From Luteimonas deserti (GTDB lineage: Bacteria; Pseudomonadota; Gammaproteobacteria; Xanthomonadales; Xanthomonadaceae), in NCBI RefSeq assembly GCF_013425765.1, contig NZ_JACCJZ010000013.1:1-64000 (forward strand): a stretch of DNA of 64,000 nt, read 5' to 3'. The translations under genes were made by a program, and so were the position numbers. The notes under the pieces were generated by a model. The model did no database searches. It saw only the letters and a list, made by a program, of their open reading frames with translations, and was not told where the DNA came from. Positions 18,120 through 28,017 of this stretch are shown one piece after another; position 1 is the first letter of the stretch; each line of letters begins with the position of its first letter.

Positions 18120-18992
18120 TCAGGCGTCGCTGCCGCGCCCCGGGCCGATGTGCGTGCGCACTTCGAACAGTTCCGGGAAGAAGGTCAGCTCCAGCGCCTG
18201 CTTCAGGAAGCCCACGCCGCTGGAGCCGCCGGTGCCGCGCTTGAAGCCGATGATGCGCATGACGGTGCGCATGTGGCGGAAGCGCCAGAGCTGGAACTGG
18301 GTTTCCAGGTCCACCAGATCCTCGCACAGCGCGTATTCGCGCCAGTAACGGTCGGTGTCCTCGTAGATCGTCTCGAACACCGGCACCAGGCTCGCATCGA
18401 AGGTGTGCGGCTCGCGCCAGTCGCGTTGCAGATGGCGCGCGTCGACCGGGTGGCCCCAGCGGGCGAGATAGCACAGGAACTCGTCGTACAGCCCGGGCGC
18501 ATCGAGCGCCACGCACAGCCCGGCCTGGCCGTCGGGGTCATGGGCGAACACGTCGAGCATCGCCGCGTTCTTGTTGCCGAGCAGGAACTCGACCGTGCGG
18601 TACTGCAGCGACTGGAAGCCGGAGGACGGCCCCAGCACATCGCGGAATTCCATGTACTCGGCCGGCGTCATCGTCTCCAGCACCGACCACTGCTCGGTCA
18701 GCTGCCGCAGCACCTGCTTGCAACGTGCCAGCACCTTGCGGCAGCGCCAGACCTCGTCGCGCTTGAGGTGGCCGATCGCGGCCGAGAGCTCGTGGATCAT
18801 CAGCTTGAGCCACAGCTCGGACACCTGGTGCTGCACGACGAACAGCATCTCGTCGTGATGCGGCGGGTCGGACAGCGGCTGCTGGGCCGCCAGCAGCAGG
18901 TCCAGGCGCAGGTATCCGCCGTAGGTGATGCGGCCCGACAGGTCGCGGTGGATGCCGTCCTCGAGGGGGCGCTGGTTGCGGTCGATGGTCAT
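18120..18992 (-). CDS. kynA: Tryptophan 2,3-dioxygenase
   Basis: 290 residues from ATG 18992 (an in-frame ATG at 19010 is possible; neither has a clear Shine-Dalgarno). Characteristic blocks are [16 protein letters not shown], the [20 protein letters not shown] segment that contributes to the heme/substrate pocket, [17 protein letters not shown], and the C-terminal [15 protein letters not shown]. The enzyme opens the indole ring of L-tryptophan to N-formylkynurenine using heme iron and O2. It stands alone: no kynureninase or formamidase is adjacent. The nuclease gene is divergent, 134 bp away. Confidence 0.95.
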   Translation of the reverse strand: MTIDRNQRPLEDGIHRDLSGRITYGGYLRLDLLLAAQQPLSDPPHHDEMLFVVQHQVSELWLKLMIHELSAAIGHLKRDEVWRCRKVLARCKQVLRQLTEQWSVLETMTPAEYMEFRDVLGPSSGFQSLQYRTVEFLLGNKNAAMLDVFAHDPDGQAGLCVALDAPGLYDEFLCYLARWGHPVDARHLQRDWREPHTFDASLVPVFETIYEDTDRYWREYALCEDLVDLETQFQLWRFRHMRTVMRIIGFKRGTGGSSGVGFLKQALELTFFPELFEVRTHIGPGRGSDA

Positions 18993-19126
18993 GGCGACAG
19001 CGTACTGCATGGTCCGGGCGGGTGACGCCGGGCGGCGGCTTGTGCCGCACCACGTCATGCAAACGACACGGTTTGCCGGCACACTCCGGTCGGGGCGCCC
19101 GGTCCGGGGCGCGAACGGGGTGAGGC

Positions 19127-22100
19127 ATGACCAGATTCCAGGGCCGGCTGCTGTCGGCATTGCTGCTGTGCTGCAGCGCGGGCGCCGCGCAGGCCGACGT
19201 CGTCATCAGCCAGGTCTACGGGGGCGGCGGCAACAGCGGCGCGCCGTTCAGTGCCGACTACGTCGAGCTGTTCAACACAGGCGATCTGCCGGCGTCGCTC
19301 GGCGGCCGCTCCATCCAGTACGCCAGCGCGACCGGCACCGGTAATTTCGGCGCCGGCGCCAGCCAGATCGTCGTGCTGCCCTCGGTGGAGATTCCGGCCG
19401 GCGGCTATTTCCTAGTCGGCCTGGCCGGCGGCACGAGCGGCGCGGCGCTGCCCGCGCCCGATGCCAGCGGCACGATCAACATGTCCGGCACCGCCGGCAA
19501 GGTCGTGCTGGCGAACACCACGGCCAGCCTCGGCTGCAACGGCGGCAGCACGGCCTGCACGCCGGCGCAGCAGGCGCTGATCCTGGACCTGGTCGGCTTC
19601 GGCAGCGCCAACTTCTTCGAAGGCAGCGCGCCTGCGCCGGCGCCGAGCAACACCACCGCCGTGTTCCGCGCCGGCGAGGGCTGCACCGACAGCAACGACA
19701 ACGCCGCCGACTTCACCACCGGCGCACCCGCGCCGCGCAACAGCGCCGCAGTGCCCAACATCTGCAGCGGCGGCGGCACGCTGTACCTGAGCATCACCGA
19801 CACCAGCGGCGCCGAAGGCGACAGCGGCACCACGCCGTTCTTCTTCACCGTCAGCCTGAACCAGCCGGCCGGGCCCGAGGGCGTGACCGTGGCCTACGCC
19901 ACCGCCGACGGCACAGCCAAGGTGGCCGATGGCGACTACATCGCGCGCACCGGCGCACTGGTCTTCACCGAGGGCCAGCGCGAGCTCACCCTGCACGTCG
20001 ACGTGGTCGGCGACGAGACCGTCGAGCCGGACGAGACCTTCCACGTCGATCTCGACAATGCGGTCGGCGCGCTGCTGGCCAAGGCCCGCGGCACCGGCAC
20101 GATCGTCAACGACGACGTCACCACGCTGACGATCCACGCCATCCAGGGCAGCGGCGAGCGCTCGCCCTACGAGAACCAGCCGGTCGCCACCACCGGCATC
20201 GTCACCGGCCGCAAGAACAACGGCTTCTTCATCCAGACGCCGGACGGCGAGGACGACGGCGATCCGGCCACGTCGGAAGGCGTGTTCGTGTTCACCAGCA
20301 GCGCGCCGCCGGCCGATGCCGCGGTGGGCAACAAGGTGCTGGTGCAGGGCACGGTGATCGAGTACATCCCGGCCGCCGATCCCCACCAGCTGCCGCTGAC
20401 CGAAATCACCGATGCGTCGGTCGTCGCACTGTCGACCGGGCACGCGCTGCCCGCGCCGGTCGCGCTGACACCCGAACTGCCGAGCGCGGACGGCGGCCTC
20501 GGCCAGCTGGAACATCTGGAAGGCATGCGCGTCACCGCGCCCAGCTTCACCGTGATCGCGCCCACCGGCGGCAACACCAACGAGGCCCAGGCCACGGGAA
20601 GCAGCAACGGCCGCTTCGCGGTCGTGGTTACCGGCACGCCGCGGCCGTTCCGCGAGCCCGGCATCCCGGTGCCGGATCCCGGCCCGCTGGGCAGCAGCGC
20701 GCCGGCGATCCCCCGCTGGGATTTCAACCCCGAGACGATCGTCGTCAACAGCAGCACGATCGGCGCGCCGACCGCGAACCTCGCCGCCGGCTGCCGCATC
20801 GTCGACGGCTCGCTGACGGGTCCGCTGGACTACACCTTCCGCCGCTACACGATCTATCCCGACGCCGAGCTGGTCAGCGACTGCAGCGGTGCCGGCGAGG
20901 TGCGGCCGTCGATGGCGCCCGGTCCGGACCACGTGACCTTCGCCACCTACAACCTGCAGCGTTTCTTCGACACCGTGAACGACGGCAACAGCGGCCCGAC
21001 CCTGACCGCCGCCGCACTCGAGCGCCGGTTGTCGAAGGCGTCGATCGGCATCCGCGGCTACCTGCACACGCCCGACATCCTCGGCGTGACCGAGGTCGAG
21101 AACCTCTCGGTGCTGCAGACCCTGGCCACGCGCATCAATGCCGACGCGGTCGCGGCCGGGCAGCCGGACCCGGGCTATGTCGCGTATCTGGAAGAAGGCT
21201 TCGACGTCGGCGGCATCGACGTGGGGTTCCTGGTCAAGACCGGTCAGGTCGCGGCGGGCATCGCCCGCATCGAGGTCACCGCGGTCACGCAGCAGGGCAC
21301 GGAGGCCGTGCTGCAGAACCCCAACGGCTCGACCAGCGTGCTCAACGACCGGCCGCCGCTGGTGCTCGACGGCGTGGCCCATTTCGCCGACGGCCGCACC
21401 TTCCCGCTGACCGCGATCGTCGTGCATCAGCGCTCGCTCAGCGGCGTCAACGACGACGGCCCGGGCAGCAACGGCTGGGCGACGGCCGGCCAGCGCGTGC
21501 GCGACAAGCGCCAGAAGCAGGCCGACTTCCTCGCCACGCTGGTCCAGGACATGCAGCAGGCCGATCCGGCCCGGCACATCGTGGTGCTCGGCGACTTCAA
21601 CGCGTTCGAGTTCAACGACGGTCTGGTCGATGCGATCGGCACCGTGACCGGGCTGCCTTCGGCCGATGGTGAAACCGCGGTGGACGGGGACGGCGCGGTG
21701 CTGGTGTCCCCATCGCTGCTCAACATGACGCTGGAGGCGGCCGAAGAGGAGCGGTATTCCTTCGTGTTCGACTACCAGGCGCAATCGCTCGACCACGTGC
21801 TGGTGAACCAGGCGCTGGTTGATTCGCCGATGGTCGTGGGACTCGACATCAGCCACGCGCGCATCAATGCCGACTTCCCCGAAGTGACCCGCAACGAGGC
21901 CGACACGCCGACGCGCCTCTCGGACCACGACCCGACGGTGCTGCTGGTGCGGCTGGCGCCGGTGGAGACCGCCGATCTCGGCATCGAGGTCGAAGCGATC
22001 GAACCCGAAGTCGTCGCCGGTCAGTCGATGGCGTTCGCGGCGACGCTGGTCAACGCCGGGCCGGACGCGGCGCAGTTCCCCGGGGTCGGCGCGGTGCTGG

Positions 22101-22690
22101 ACGTGGAGGCGGACGACCTGGTGGTGTCCGCAGCCGATGGCTGGAGCTGCGATACGCCGGTGGCCGCGGCCGGCACCACCACGGTGTCGTGCAGCCGCGA
22201 CACGCTGGCCGCAGGCGACGAGGCGGTGTTCGCGCTGTCGGCCACGGCGCCGCTGACCGCGATCGGTCGCGAGGTGTCGCTGACCGTGGCGACGGCCTCG
22301 CAGACCCAAGATCCGGACGCCGGCAACGACAACGCGGTCGCCGCGGTGGCCGTCGTCGAAGATCCCGCCTCGGCCGCGCGCCTGCTGGCCAACGGCGAAC
22401 AGGTCGGCGACGTCGCCGGTGCGGCAGGCGAGTCCCGGCTGTTCCGCATCGACGTGCCGGCCGGCGCGCGCAACCTGCGCATCCTCAGCGCCGGCGGCAC
22501 CGGCGACGTCACGCTCCACGCCAGCCGCGACGCGGTGCCGACCGCGGACGAGTGGCAGCTGCGCTCGCAGCGGCCGGGCAACAACGAGGTCGTCCACGTC
22601 GCCGTGCCCCAGTCCGGCGCCTGGTACATCCGCGTCGGCAGCGATGCGCCGTTCGCCCGGGTCACGGTGCGGGCCAGCTACACGCCCTGA
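19127..22690 (+). CDS. ExeM/NucH-type multidomain extracellular nuclease
   Basis: 1187 residues with an N-terminal signal peptide (cleavage near AQA-DVV). Domains in order: lamin-tail-like domain (~24-215; [12 protein letters not shown]), a Calx-beta-like domain (~222-335; [10 protein letters not shown]...VDLDNAVG), an OB-fold nuclease-associated region (~340-580), an endonuclease/exonuclease/phosphatase domain (~605-945) with LGD823FNAFE and SDH934DPTV, a DUF11-like domain (~950-1085), and a C-terminal PPC-like domain (~1095-1187). The family comprises secreted Mg-dependent DNases that release phosphate and cut extracellular DNA or biofilm. The PPC domain resembles that of the subtilase at 2.7-4.6 kb. 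It is monocistronic. Confidence 0.93.
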   Translation: MTRFQGRLLSALLLCCSAGAAQADVVISQVYGGGGNSGAPFSADYVELFNTGDLPASLGGRSIQYASATGTGNFGAGASQIVVLPSVEIPAGGYFLVGLAGGTSGAALPAPDASGTINMSGTAGKVVLANTTASLGCNGGSTACTPAQQALILDLVGFGSANFFEGSAPAPAPSNTTAVFRAGEGCTDSNDNAADFTTGAPAPRNSAAVPNICSGGGTLYLSITDTSGAEGDSGTTPFFFTVSLNQPAGPEGVTVAYATADGTAKVADGDYIARTGALVFTEGQRELTLHVDVVGDETVEPDETFHVDLDNAVGALLAKARGTGTIVNDDVTTLTIHAIQGSGERSPYENQPVATTGIVTGRKNNGFFIQTPDGEDDGDPATSEGVFVFTSSAPPADAAVGNKVLVQGTVIEYIPAADPHQLPLTEITDASVVALSTGHALPAPVALTPELPSADGGLGQLEHLEGMRVTAPSFTVIAPTGGNTNEAQATGSSNGRFAVVVTGTPRPFREPGIPVPDPGPLGSSAPAIPRWDFNPETIVVNSSTIGAPTANLAAGCRIVDGSLTGPLDYTFRRYTIYPDAELVSDCSGAGEVRPSMAPGPDHVTFATYNLQRFFDTVNDGNSGPTLTAAALERRLSKASIGIRGYLHTPDILGVTEVENLSVLQTLATRINADAVAAGQPDPGYVAYLEEGFDVGGIDVGFLVKTGQVAAGIARIEVTAVTQQGTEAVLQNPNGSTSVLNDRPPLVLDGVAHFADGRTFPLTAIVVHQRSLSGVNDDGPGSNGWATAGQRVRDKRQKQADFLATLVQDMQQADPARHIVVLGDFNAFEFNDGLVDAIGTVTGLPSADGETAVDGDGAVLVSPSLLNMTLEAAEEERYSFVFDYQAQSLDHVLVNQALVDSPMVVGLDISHARINADFPEVTRNEADTPTRLSDHDPTVLLVRLAPVETADLGIEVEAIEPEVVAGQSMAFAATLVNAGPDAAQFPGVGAVLDVEADDLVVSAADGWSCDTPVAAAGTTTVSCSRDTLAAGDEAVFALSATAPLTAIGREVSLTVATASQTQDPDAGNDNAVAAVAVVEDPASAARLLANGEQVGDVAGAAGESRLFRIDVPAGARNLRILSAGGTGDVTLHASRDAVPTADEWQLRSQRPGNNEVVHVAVPQSGAWYIRVGSDAPFARVTVRASYTP

Positions 22691-22718
22691 CGCCGCGACT
22701 GCGACCGATCGAGTCGAC

Positions 22719-22744
22719 GGAACCCCCGCGGAAGCGGGGGTTCC
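22719..22744 (+). terminator. Hairpin after the nuclease gene, probable terminator
   Basis: A perfect 11-bp stem (22719-22729 with 22734-22744) closed by a GGAA loop lies 28 nt after the nuclease stop. A T-tract is lacking, so termination efficiency is uncertain. Confidence 0.5.
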
Positions 22745-22852
22745 GCGTTGCGGTCGGGTGCGGGTCGCCCTGCGCGGAGGGCCAGCCGGGGCAGCGGGCG
22801 GCTTCGGGCTGCTAGGATGCGGCGTCGCACGCCAGCAGGGGATCCACGCCGA

Positions 22853-24427
22853 ATGAGCCAGCCCAGTCCTGAGATCGCCGCGCCGCGCGGTGTCGTCGCC
22901 CGCTTCCTCGACGCCGTCGAACGGGTCGGTAACAAGCTGCCGGATCCGGCGGTGCTGTTCCTGGGATTGATGCTGGTGGTCTGGGTGGTCTCGGCGCTGC
23001 TGGCGAACGTCAGCTTCGCCGAGATCGACCCACGCAGCGGCGATCCGATCCAGATCCGCAACCTGCTGGCCGGCACCAGCTTCACCGCCTTCATGGCGGA
23101 CATGGTCCGCACCTTCGTCAACTTCGCGCCGCTGGGCGTGGTGCTGGTGGCGATGCTGGGCCTGGGCGTCGCCGAGCACACCGGCTTCATCAACGCCGCG
23201 CTGCGCGCGGTGCTGTCGGTGACGCCGAAGATGCTGCTGACCCCGATGCTGATCGCGGTCGGCATCTTCAGCCACGTCGCGGTCGATGCCGGCTATGTGC
23301 TGGTGATCCCGCTGGGCGCGGTGATCTTCTACGCCGCCGGGCGCCATCCGCTGGCCGGCATCGCGGCTGCGTTCGCGGGTGTCTCGGGCGGGTTTTCGGC
23401 CACCTTCATTCCCTCGAGTCTCGATCCGCTGCTGGCGGGCCTGACCCAGGAAGCGGCCAACCTGATCGACCCGGCCGTGGTGGTCAACCCGCTCAACAAC
23501 TTCTACTTCACCACTGCGTCCACGGGGCTCGTCGTGCTGGTCGGCTGGTTCCTGACCGACCGCATCATCGAGCCGCGGCTGCGCGGCACCCCGGTCGATG
23601 GCGACGCCAGCGACATGCCGTCGATGCAGACGTTGACCGCGCCCGAGCGTCGGGGCTTGTGGCTCGCGGTGCTCGCCATGCTGGCCTGCGTGGTCGCGCT
23701 GGTGGTCACGGCCGTGCCGCTCGGCTCGGCCTGGCGCGCGCCGGTCGATGCCCCCAGTGGCGCAGGCGAACTGCTGGTGGCCAGCGCACCGCTGATGCAG
23801 TCGATCGTGCCGCTGATCTTCATCCTGTTCGTCGTGCCCGGCATCGTCTACGGCTACGCCTCCGGCGCGGTCAAGTCGCACCGCGACATCATCGCCGGCA
23901 TGAGCAAGGCGATGAGCGGCATGGGCTATTACATCGTCATGGCCTTCTTCGCCGCGCAGTTCATCTACGCCTTCGGCCAGAGCAACCTCGGCGCGCTGCT
24001 GGCGATCAAGGGCGCCAACGGCCTGCAGGCGCTGGGCCTGCCGACCGGCGTGACCCTGGTCGGCATCGTGCTGCTGTCGGGTTTCGTCAACCTGCTGGTG
24101 GGCTCGGCGTCGGCGAAGTGGGCGCTGATCGGCGCGATCATGGTGCCGATGCTGATGCAGCTGGGCATCTCGCCGGATCTCACCCAGGCCGCGTATCGCG
24201 TCGGCGATTCCAGCACCAACATCATCACCCCGCTGCTGCCGTACTTCCCGCTGATCGTCGTGTTCTGCCAGCGCTACGTGAAGGGCAGCGGCATCGGCAC
24301 GCTGCTCGCGCTGATGCTGCCGTTCTCGATCACCCTGCTGGTCACGTGGTCGGCCTTCCTGCTCGGGTTCTGGGCACTGGGCCTTCCGCTGGGCGTCGGC
24401 GCGAGCTACGTCTACCCCGCCGGCTGA
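22853..24427 (+). CDS. AbgT-family transporter
   Basis: 524 residues from ATG 22853 with about 11-13 hydrophobic segments. Family marks include RVGNKLPDPAVLFLGLMLVVW near the N-terminus, the conserved SHVAVDAGYVLVIPLGAVIF block and the C-terminal GSASAKWALIGAIMVPM and YRVGDSSTNIITPLLPYFPL. The AbgT family was named for p-aminobenzoyl-glutamate uptake; some members instead export sulfonamides by proton antiport. The substrate here cannot be told. It is separated by ~150 bp from the next transporter gene and has its own -10-like TAGGAT at 22813. Confidence 0.92.
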   Translation: MSQPSPEIAAPRGVVARFLDAVERVGNKLPDPAVLFLGLMLVVWVVSALLANVSFAEIDPRSGDPIQIRNLLAGTSFTAFMADMVRTFVNFAPLGVVLVAMLGLGVAEHTGFINAALRAVLSVTPKMLLTPMLIAVGIFSHVAVDAGYVLVIPLGAVIFYAAGRHPLAGIAAAFAGVSGGFSATFIPSSLDPLLAGLTQEAANLIDPAVVVNPLNNFYFTTASTGLVVLVGWFLTDRIIEPRLRGTPVDGDASDMPSMQTLTAPERRGLWLAVLAMLACVVALVVTAVPLGSAWRAPVDAPSGAGELLVASAPLMQSIVPLIFILFVVPGIVYGYASGAVKSHRDIIAGMSKAMSGMGYYIVMAFFAAQFIYAFGQSNLGALLAIKGANGLQALGLPTGVTLVGIVLLSGFVNLLVGSASAKWALIGAIMVPMLMQLGISPDLTQAAYRVGDSSTNIITPLLPYFPLIVVFCQRYVKGSGIGTLLALMLPFSITLLVTWSAFLLGFWALGLPLGVGASYVYPAG

Positions 24428-24580
24428 ATACGCTGACATCGTCCCGGCCGCCGTCGCCCGCTGCGTACGGCGGCCGGCGCGCGTGGCAAAGGTCACTTTC
24501 CATGCGGATCGGGCGCCGCTAAGTTAGCGCGTCGCCCGCGCCGGTCCCTGGGCTTCGATCACCGTCAGGAGTCGCCCTAC

Positions 24581-26164
24581 GTGTCAATGAATCCGTACGC
24601 CGCCGAGGAAAGGAAGACCATCCTCGGGCATCCGCGTGGCCTGTTCGTGCTGTTCTTCGCCGAGATGTGGGAGCGGTTCTCCTACTACGGCATGCGCGCG
24701 CTGCTGATCTTCTATCTCGTGCAGCACTGGATGTACTCGGATTCCGAGGCCTCGGTGATCTACGGCGCCTACACCGCGCTGGTGTACATCGCGCCGGTGG
24801 TCGGCGGCTATCTGGCCGATCGCTACCTGGGCCAGCGCAAGGCGGTGGTGTTCGGCGCGGTGCTGTTGACCTTCGGCCACTTCCTGATGGCGTTCGAGGG
24901 TGACGGCGGGCAGAGCGCGGCCGAGATCAACATCTTCTGGCTGGCGCTGGCCTTCATCATCGTCGGCTCGGGCTTCCTCAAGGCCAACATCTCGGTGATG
25001 GTCGGCCAGCTGTACCCGCGGACCGACATCCGTCGCGATCCGGCGTACACGATCTTCTACATGGGCATCAATCTGGGCGCCGCGCTGGGTGCACTGATTG
25101 CCGGTTACCTGGGCCAGACCTACGGCTGGGCCTGGGGTTTCGGCGCGGCGGGCGTCGGCATGCTGCTGGGCCTGATCGTGTTCGTGCTGGGCAAGCCGCT
25201 GCTGATGGGGCGCGGCGAGTCGAAGAATCCGCAGCGGCTCGCGGCCCCGGTCCTGGGCATCCGGTTCGAGTGGCTGCTCTATGTGTGTGGCGTGCTGGCC
25301 GTCGGCGTGGTCTGGTTCTTGATCCAGTACCAGTCGCTCGTCGGCGGGCTGCTGATGGGCACCGGCGCGCTGCTGGTGGGGTACGTGATGTACACGGCCG
25401 TGTTCAAGCTCGAGCGAGAAGCGCGGAACCGCATCTTCGCCGCGCTGATCCTGATCATCGGTTCAATCCTGTTCTGGGCGCTGTTCGAACAGGCCGGTGC
25501 GTCGCTGAACCTGTTCACCGACCGCTCGGTGGACCGCGAGATCTTCGGCTGGGCAGTGCCGGCGTCGATGTTCCAGTCCCTGAACTCGATCTACATCATC
25601 CTGCTCGCGCCGGTGTTCGCGATGGCGTGGCTGTGGCTGGGCCGCCGCGGCTGGGAGCCGTCGACGCCGATGAAGTTCGCACTGGCGGTGATCCAGGTGG
25701 GCCTGGGCTTCCTGATCCTGGTCTGGGGCGCCAACAGCGCAGGACCGGGCCAGATGACCCCGGTGATCTTCATCTTCCTGATCTACCTGATCCACACCAC
25801 CGGCGAGCTCTGCCTGTCGCCGGTGGGCCTCTCGGCGATGAATCGCCTGGCGCCGGCGCACATGGCCAGCCTGATCATGGGCACGTGGTTCTTCGCCTCG
25901 GCCACCGGCAACTTCGCCGCCGGCCTGATCTCAGCGGCCACCGGTGGTGAGGGTGCGGGTCCGGCCCGCGTACTCGAGGTGTACTCGAACGTGGGCTGGC
26001 TGGCGGTGGGCGTGGGCATCCTGATGATGCTGGTCGCACCGCTGATCCGTCGCCTGATGCATCTCGATACGCTGAAGGACGACGAGCCGTCACTGGCGGG
26101 CCAGCAGGCCATCGGCGAGCCGATCGCGCCGGGTACGCAACTCGAGGACGAACGTCGGCCCTGA
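24581..26164 (+). CDS. Proton-dependent oligopeptide transporter (POT/PTR family)
   Basis: 527 residues. GTG 24581 is preferred because AGGAG (24567-24571) is nine bases away; an in-frame ATG at 24587 would be too far. The POT signature is clear: EMWERFSYYGMRALLIFYL (the ExxERFxYYG proton-coupling motif), followed by a PTR-type AYIAPVVGGYLADRYLGQRK stretch and about 14 membrane helices. It imports di- and tripeptides with protons. It ends just before a strong bidirectional terminator. Confidence 0.94.
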   Translation: MSMNPYAAEERKTILGHPRGLFVLFFAEMWERFSYYGMRALLIFYLVQHWMYSDSEASVIYGAYTALVYIAPVVGGYLADRYLGQRKAVVFGAVLLTFGHFLMAFEGDGGQSAAEINIFWLALAFIIVGSGFLKANISVMVGQLYPRTDIRRDPAYTIFYMGINLGAALGALIAGYLGQTYGWAWGFGAAGVGMLLGLIVFVLGKPLLMGRGESKNPQRLAAPVLGIRFEWLLYVCGVLAVGVVWFLIQYQSLVGGLLMGTGALLVGYVMYTAVFKLEREARNRIFAALILIIGSILFWALFEQAGASLNLFTDRSVDREIFGWAVPASMFQSLNSIYIILLAPVFAMAWLWLGRRGWEPSTPMKFALAVIQVGLGFLILVWGANSAGPGQMTPVIFIFLIYLIHTTGELCLSPVGLSAMNRLAPAHMASLIMGTWFFASATGNFAAGLISAATGGEGAGPARVLEVYSNVGWLAVGVGILMMLVAPLIRRLMHLDTLKDDEPSLAGQQAIGEPIAPGTQLEDERRP

Positions 26165-26181
26165 GACGGGCCGCATGCACG

Positions 26182-26211
26182 CGAAAACAGCGCCTTCGGG
26201 CGCTGTTTTCG
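26182..26211. terminator. Bidirectional terminator between convergent transporter and marR genes
   Basis: A perfect 13-bp stem (26182-26194 with 26199-26211) with a TTCG loop. A-rich and T-rich ends allow it to act on both strands, serving the POT gene and the marR gene. Confidence 0.85.
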
Positions 26212-26256
26212 TATGGGGCATCGCGGTGCGGCAGTGCGTGCGCCTCGGCGCCTGGG

Positions 26257-26760
26257 TCAGTCCTTGAACGGTGCTTCGAGCTTGGCCATCAAGGCCACGA
26301 GCTGGGCGCGCTCGGATGCGTCGAGCGGCGCCAGCACATTGCGCTGGTACTCCAGTGCTAGCGGCACGATCACATCGTAGACGGCGTAGCCGGCTTCGCT
26401 CAGTTCCAGGACCGAGCGCCGGCGATCGCTGTCGTGCATCTCGCGCATCAGCAGATCGCGTTCGAGCAGCCGCGCCACGGCCCGGCTCACGGCGACCTTG
26501 TCCATCGCGGTGCGCTCGGCGACGTTGTTGGCCGAGAGGCCCGGATACCGTCCGAGCACCGCGATCACGCGCCATTCGGTCACGCTGATGCCGAACCGCT
26601 CGGAATAGAGCTCCGCGAGTCCGCCGCTGACGAGGTTGGTCAGCACGCTGAGCCGGTACGGCAGGAAGTGCTCCAGGTCGAGCGTGGCATGGTCGTGGCC
26701 GGCATGGTCGCTGCCGGATCGGGCTGCGGAATCGGACGCGATGGAACCGGGTTGCGGCAT
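26257..26760 (-). CDS. MarR-family transcriptional regulator, divergent from hpd
   Basis: 167 residues from ATG 26760. A His/Asp-rich N-terminal stretch (~15-30) precedes a winged helix domain (~35-150): LSANNVAERTAMDKVAVSRAVARLLERDLL is the DNA-recognition region and DSDRRRSVLELSEAG the wing. MarR proteins usually repress a neighbouring operon and are released by a small aromatic ligand. Its divergent position next to hpd-hmgA, with a palindrome inside the hpd promoter, suggests that it controls tyrosine/homogentisate catabolism and perhaps itself. The ligand is inferred, not seen. Confidence 0.9.
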   Translation of the reverse strand: MPQPGSIASDSAARSGSDHAGHDHATLDLEHFLPYRLSVLTNLVSGGLAELYSERFGISVTEWRVIAVLGRYPGLSANNVAERTAMDKVAVSRAVARLLERDLLMREMHDSDRRRSVLELSEAGYAVYDVIVPLALEYQRNVLAPLDASERAQLVALMAKLEAPFKD

Positions 26761-26773
26761 GGTGCGCTGCGCC

Positions 26774-26802
26774 TTGCAAGTGGTTGCACGTGAAACTATA
26801 AA
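26774..26802 (+). promoter_or_regulatory. Predicted sigma-70 promoter of hpd-hmgA
   Basis: TTGCAA (26774-26779) and TATAAA (26797-26802) are separated by exactly 17 bp, close to consensus and well placed 55 nt ahead of the hpd start codon. It is one of the clearest -35/-10 pairs in the window. Confidence 0.7.
26783..26796. promoter_or_regulatory. Candidate MarR operator in the hpd promoter spacer
   Basis: GTTGCACGTGAAAC is a 14-bp inverted repeat (GTTnCACGTGnAAC) with one mismatched pair. It fills the spacer between the -35 and -10 boxes of the hpd promoter, so a bound dimer would block RNA polymerase. It also lies 23 bp upstream of the marR ATG, which fits autoregulation. Confidence 0.6.
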
Positions 26803-26856
26803 GGAGGGTCTGAAGCCGCGTCCCCCCGGTGCGGCCCCATCGCCACGGAGTATCCC

Positions 26857-27966
26857 ATGAGCGCGCAAACACAGAATTCCGGCCCCAACCTCGGCATGGA
26901 GGTCACCACGTTCGAGAATCCGATGGGCATCGACGGGTTCGAGTTCGTCGAGTTCGCCGCGCCCGAAGGCCAGGCCGACTTCATGCACGCCTACTTCCGC
27001 AACATGGGATTCACCGCGGTGCTCAGGCACCGGTCGCGCGCGATCACGGTGTACCGCCAGGGCGGGGTGAACTTCCTGCTCAACGAAGATCCCGACTCCT
27101 TCGCCGCCGATTTCGCAAAGGCGCACGGTCCGTCGGCCTGCGGCTTCGCGATCCGCTTCAAGCAGCCGGCCGGCGACGTCTACGGCAGGGTGCTCGGCAA
27201 CGGCGGTGAGGCGATCGGCGCGCGCGAGTCCACCAAGGCCGTCGACGCGCCGGTGGTCAAGGGCATCGGCGACTGCATGCTGTATCTGGTCGACCGCTAC
27301 GGCGCATCGGGATCGATCTACGGCGACGACTACGTCGCCATCGAGGGCGTGGACCAGAACCCGACCGGGTTCGGCCTGACCTTCATCGACCACCTCACCC
27401 ACAACCTCTACTTCGGCAACATGCAGAAGTGGTCGGACTACTACGAGAAGCTGTTCAACTTCCGCGAGATCCGCTACTTCGACATCAAGGGCGCCAAGAC
27501 CGGCCTGAAGTCCAAGGCCATGACCGCACCCGACGGCATCGTGCGGATTCCGCTCAACGAATCCAACGATCCCAAGTCGCAGATCAACGAATACCTCGAC
27601 GCGTACAAGGGCGAGGGCATCCAGCACATCGCCTGCTTCACCGACGACATCTATGCGTCGATCGAGAAGATGCGCGAGAAGGGTGTCGACTTCCTCGACA
27701 CGCCGGACACCTACTTCGACGTCATCGACGCGCGCATTCCCGATCACAACGAGGACGTCGAACGCCTGCGCCGCAACAAGATCCTGATCGACGCCGATCC
27801 GGAGACCAAGCAGCGCAAGCTGCTGCAGATCTTCACCAAGAACGCGTTCGGCCCGATCTTCTTCGAGATCATCCAGCGCAAGGGCAACGAGGGCTTCGGC
27901 GAAGGCAACTTCCAGGCGCTGTTCGAGAGCATCGAACGCGACCAGATGCAGCGCGGCGTGCTCTGA
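26857..27966 (+). CDS. hpd: 4-hydroxyphenylpyruvate dioxygenase
   Basis: 369 residues with a GGAG site seven bases before the ATG. Two VOC-type halves are present; the iron ligands of the C-terminal half are visible as His179 (FIDHLTHN), His257 (IQHIACF) and Glu337 (FFEIIQRKG). It converts 4-hydroxyphenylpyruvate to homogentisate, the committed step of tyrosine catabolism. hmgA follows after 51 bp on the same strand with no terminator, so the two form an operon. The divergent MarR gene and promoter palindrome point to local repression. Confidence 0.96.
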   Translation: MSAQTQNSGPNLGMEVTTFENPMGIDGFEFVEFAAPEGQADFMHAYFRNMGFTAVLRHRSRAITVYRQGGVNFLLNEDPDSFAADFAKAHGPSACGFAIRFKQPAGDVYGRVLGNGGEAIGARESTKAVDAPVVKGIGDCMLYLVDRYGASGSIYGDDYVAIEGVDQNPTGFGLTFIDHLTHNLYFGNMQKWSDYYEKLFNFREIRYFDIKGAKTGLKSKAMTAPDGIVRIPLNESNDPKSQINEYLDAYKGEGIQHIACFTDDIYASIEKMREKGVDFLDTPDTYFDVIDARIPDHNEDVERLRRNKILIDADPETKQRKLLQIFTKNAFGPIFFEIIQRKGNEGFGEGNFQALFESIERDQMQRGVL

Positions 27967-28017
27967 ATCGAGCATCCATCCTCACGCGGCCCGGGACTTC
28001 AGGAAGACACCACTGCC

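Noticed and set aside
19412..24496. 1694-residue open frame on the minus strand
   Set aside because: Antisense shadow of the nuclease and AbgT genes; Arg/Gly/His-rich with no domain, produced by high GC at third positions.
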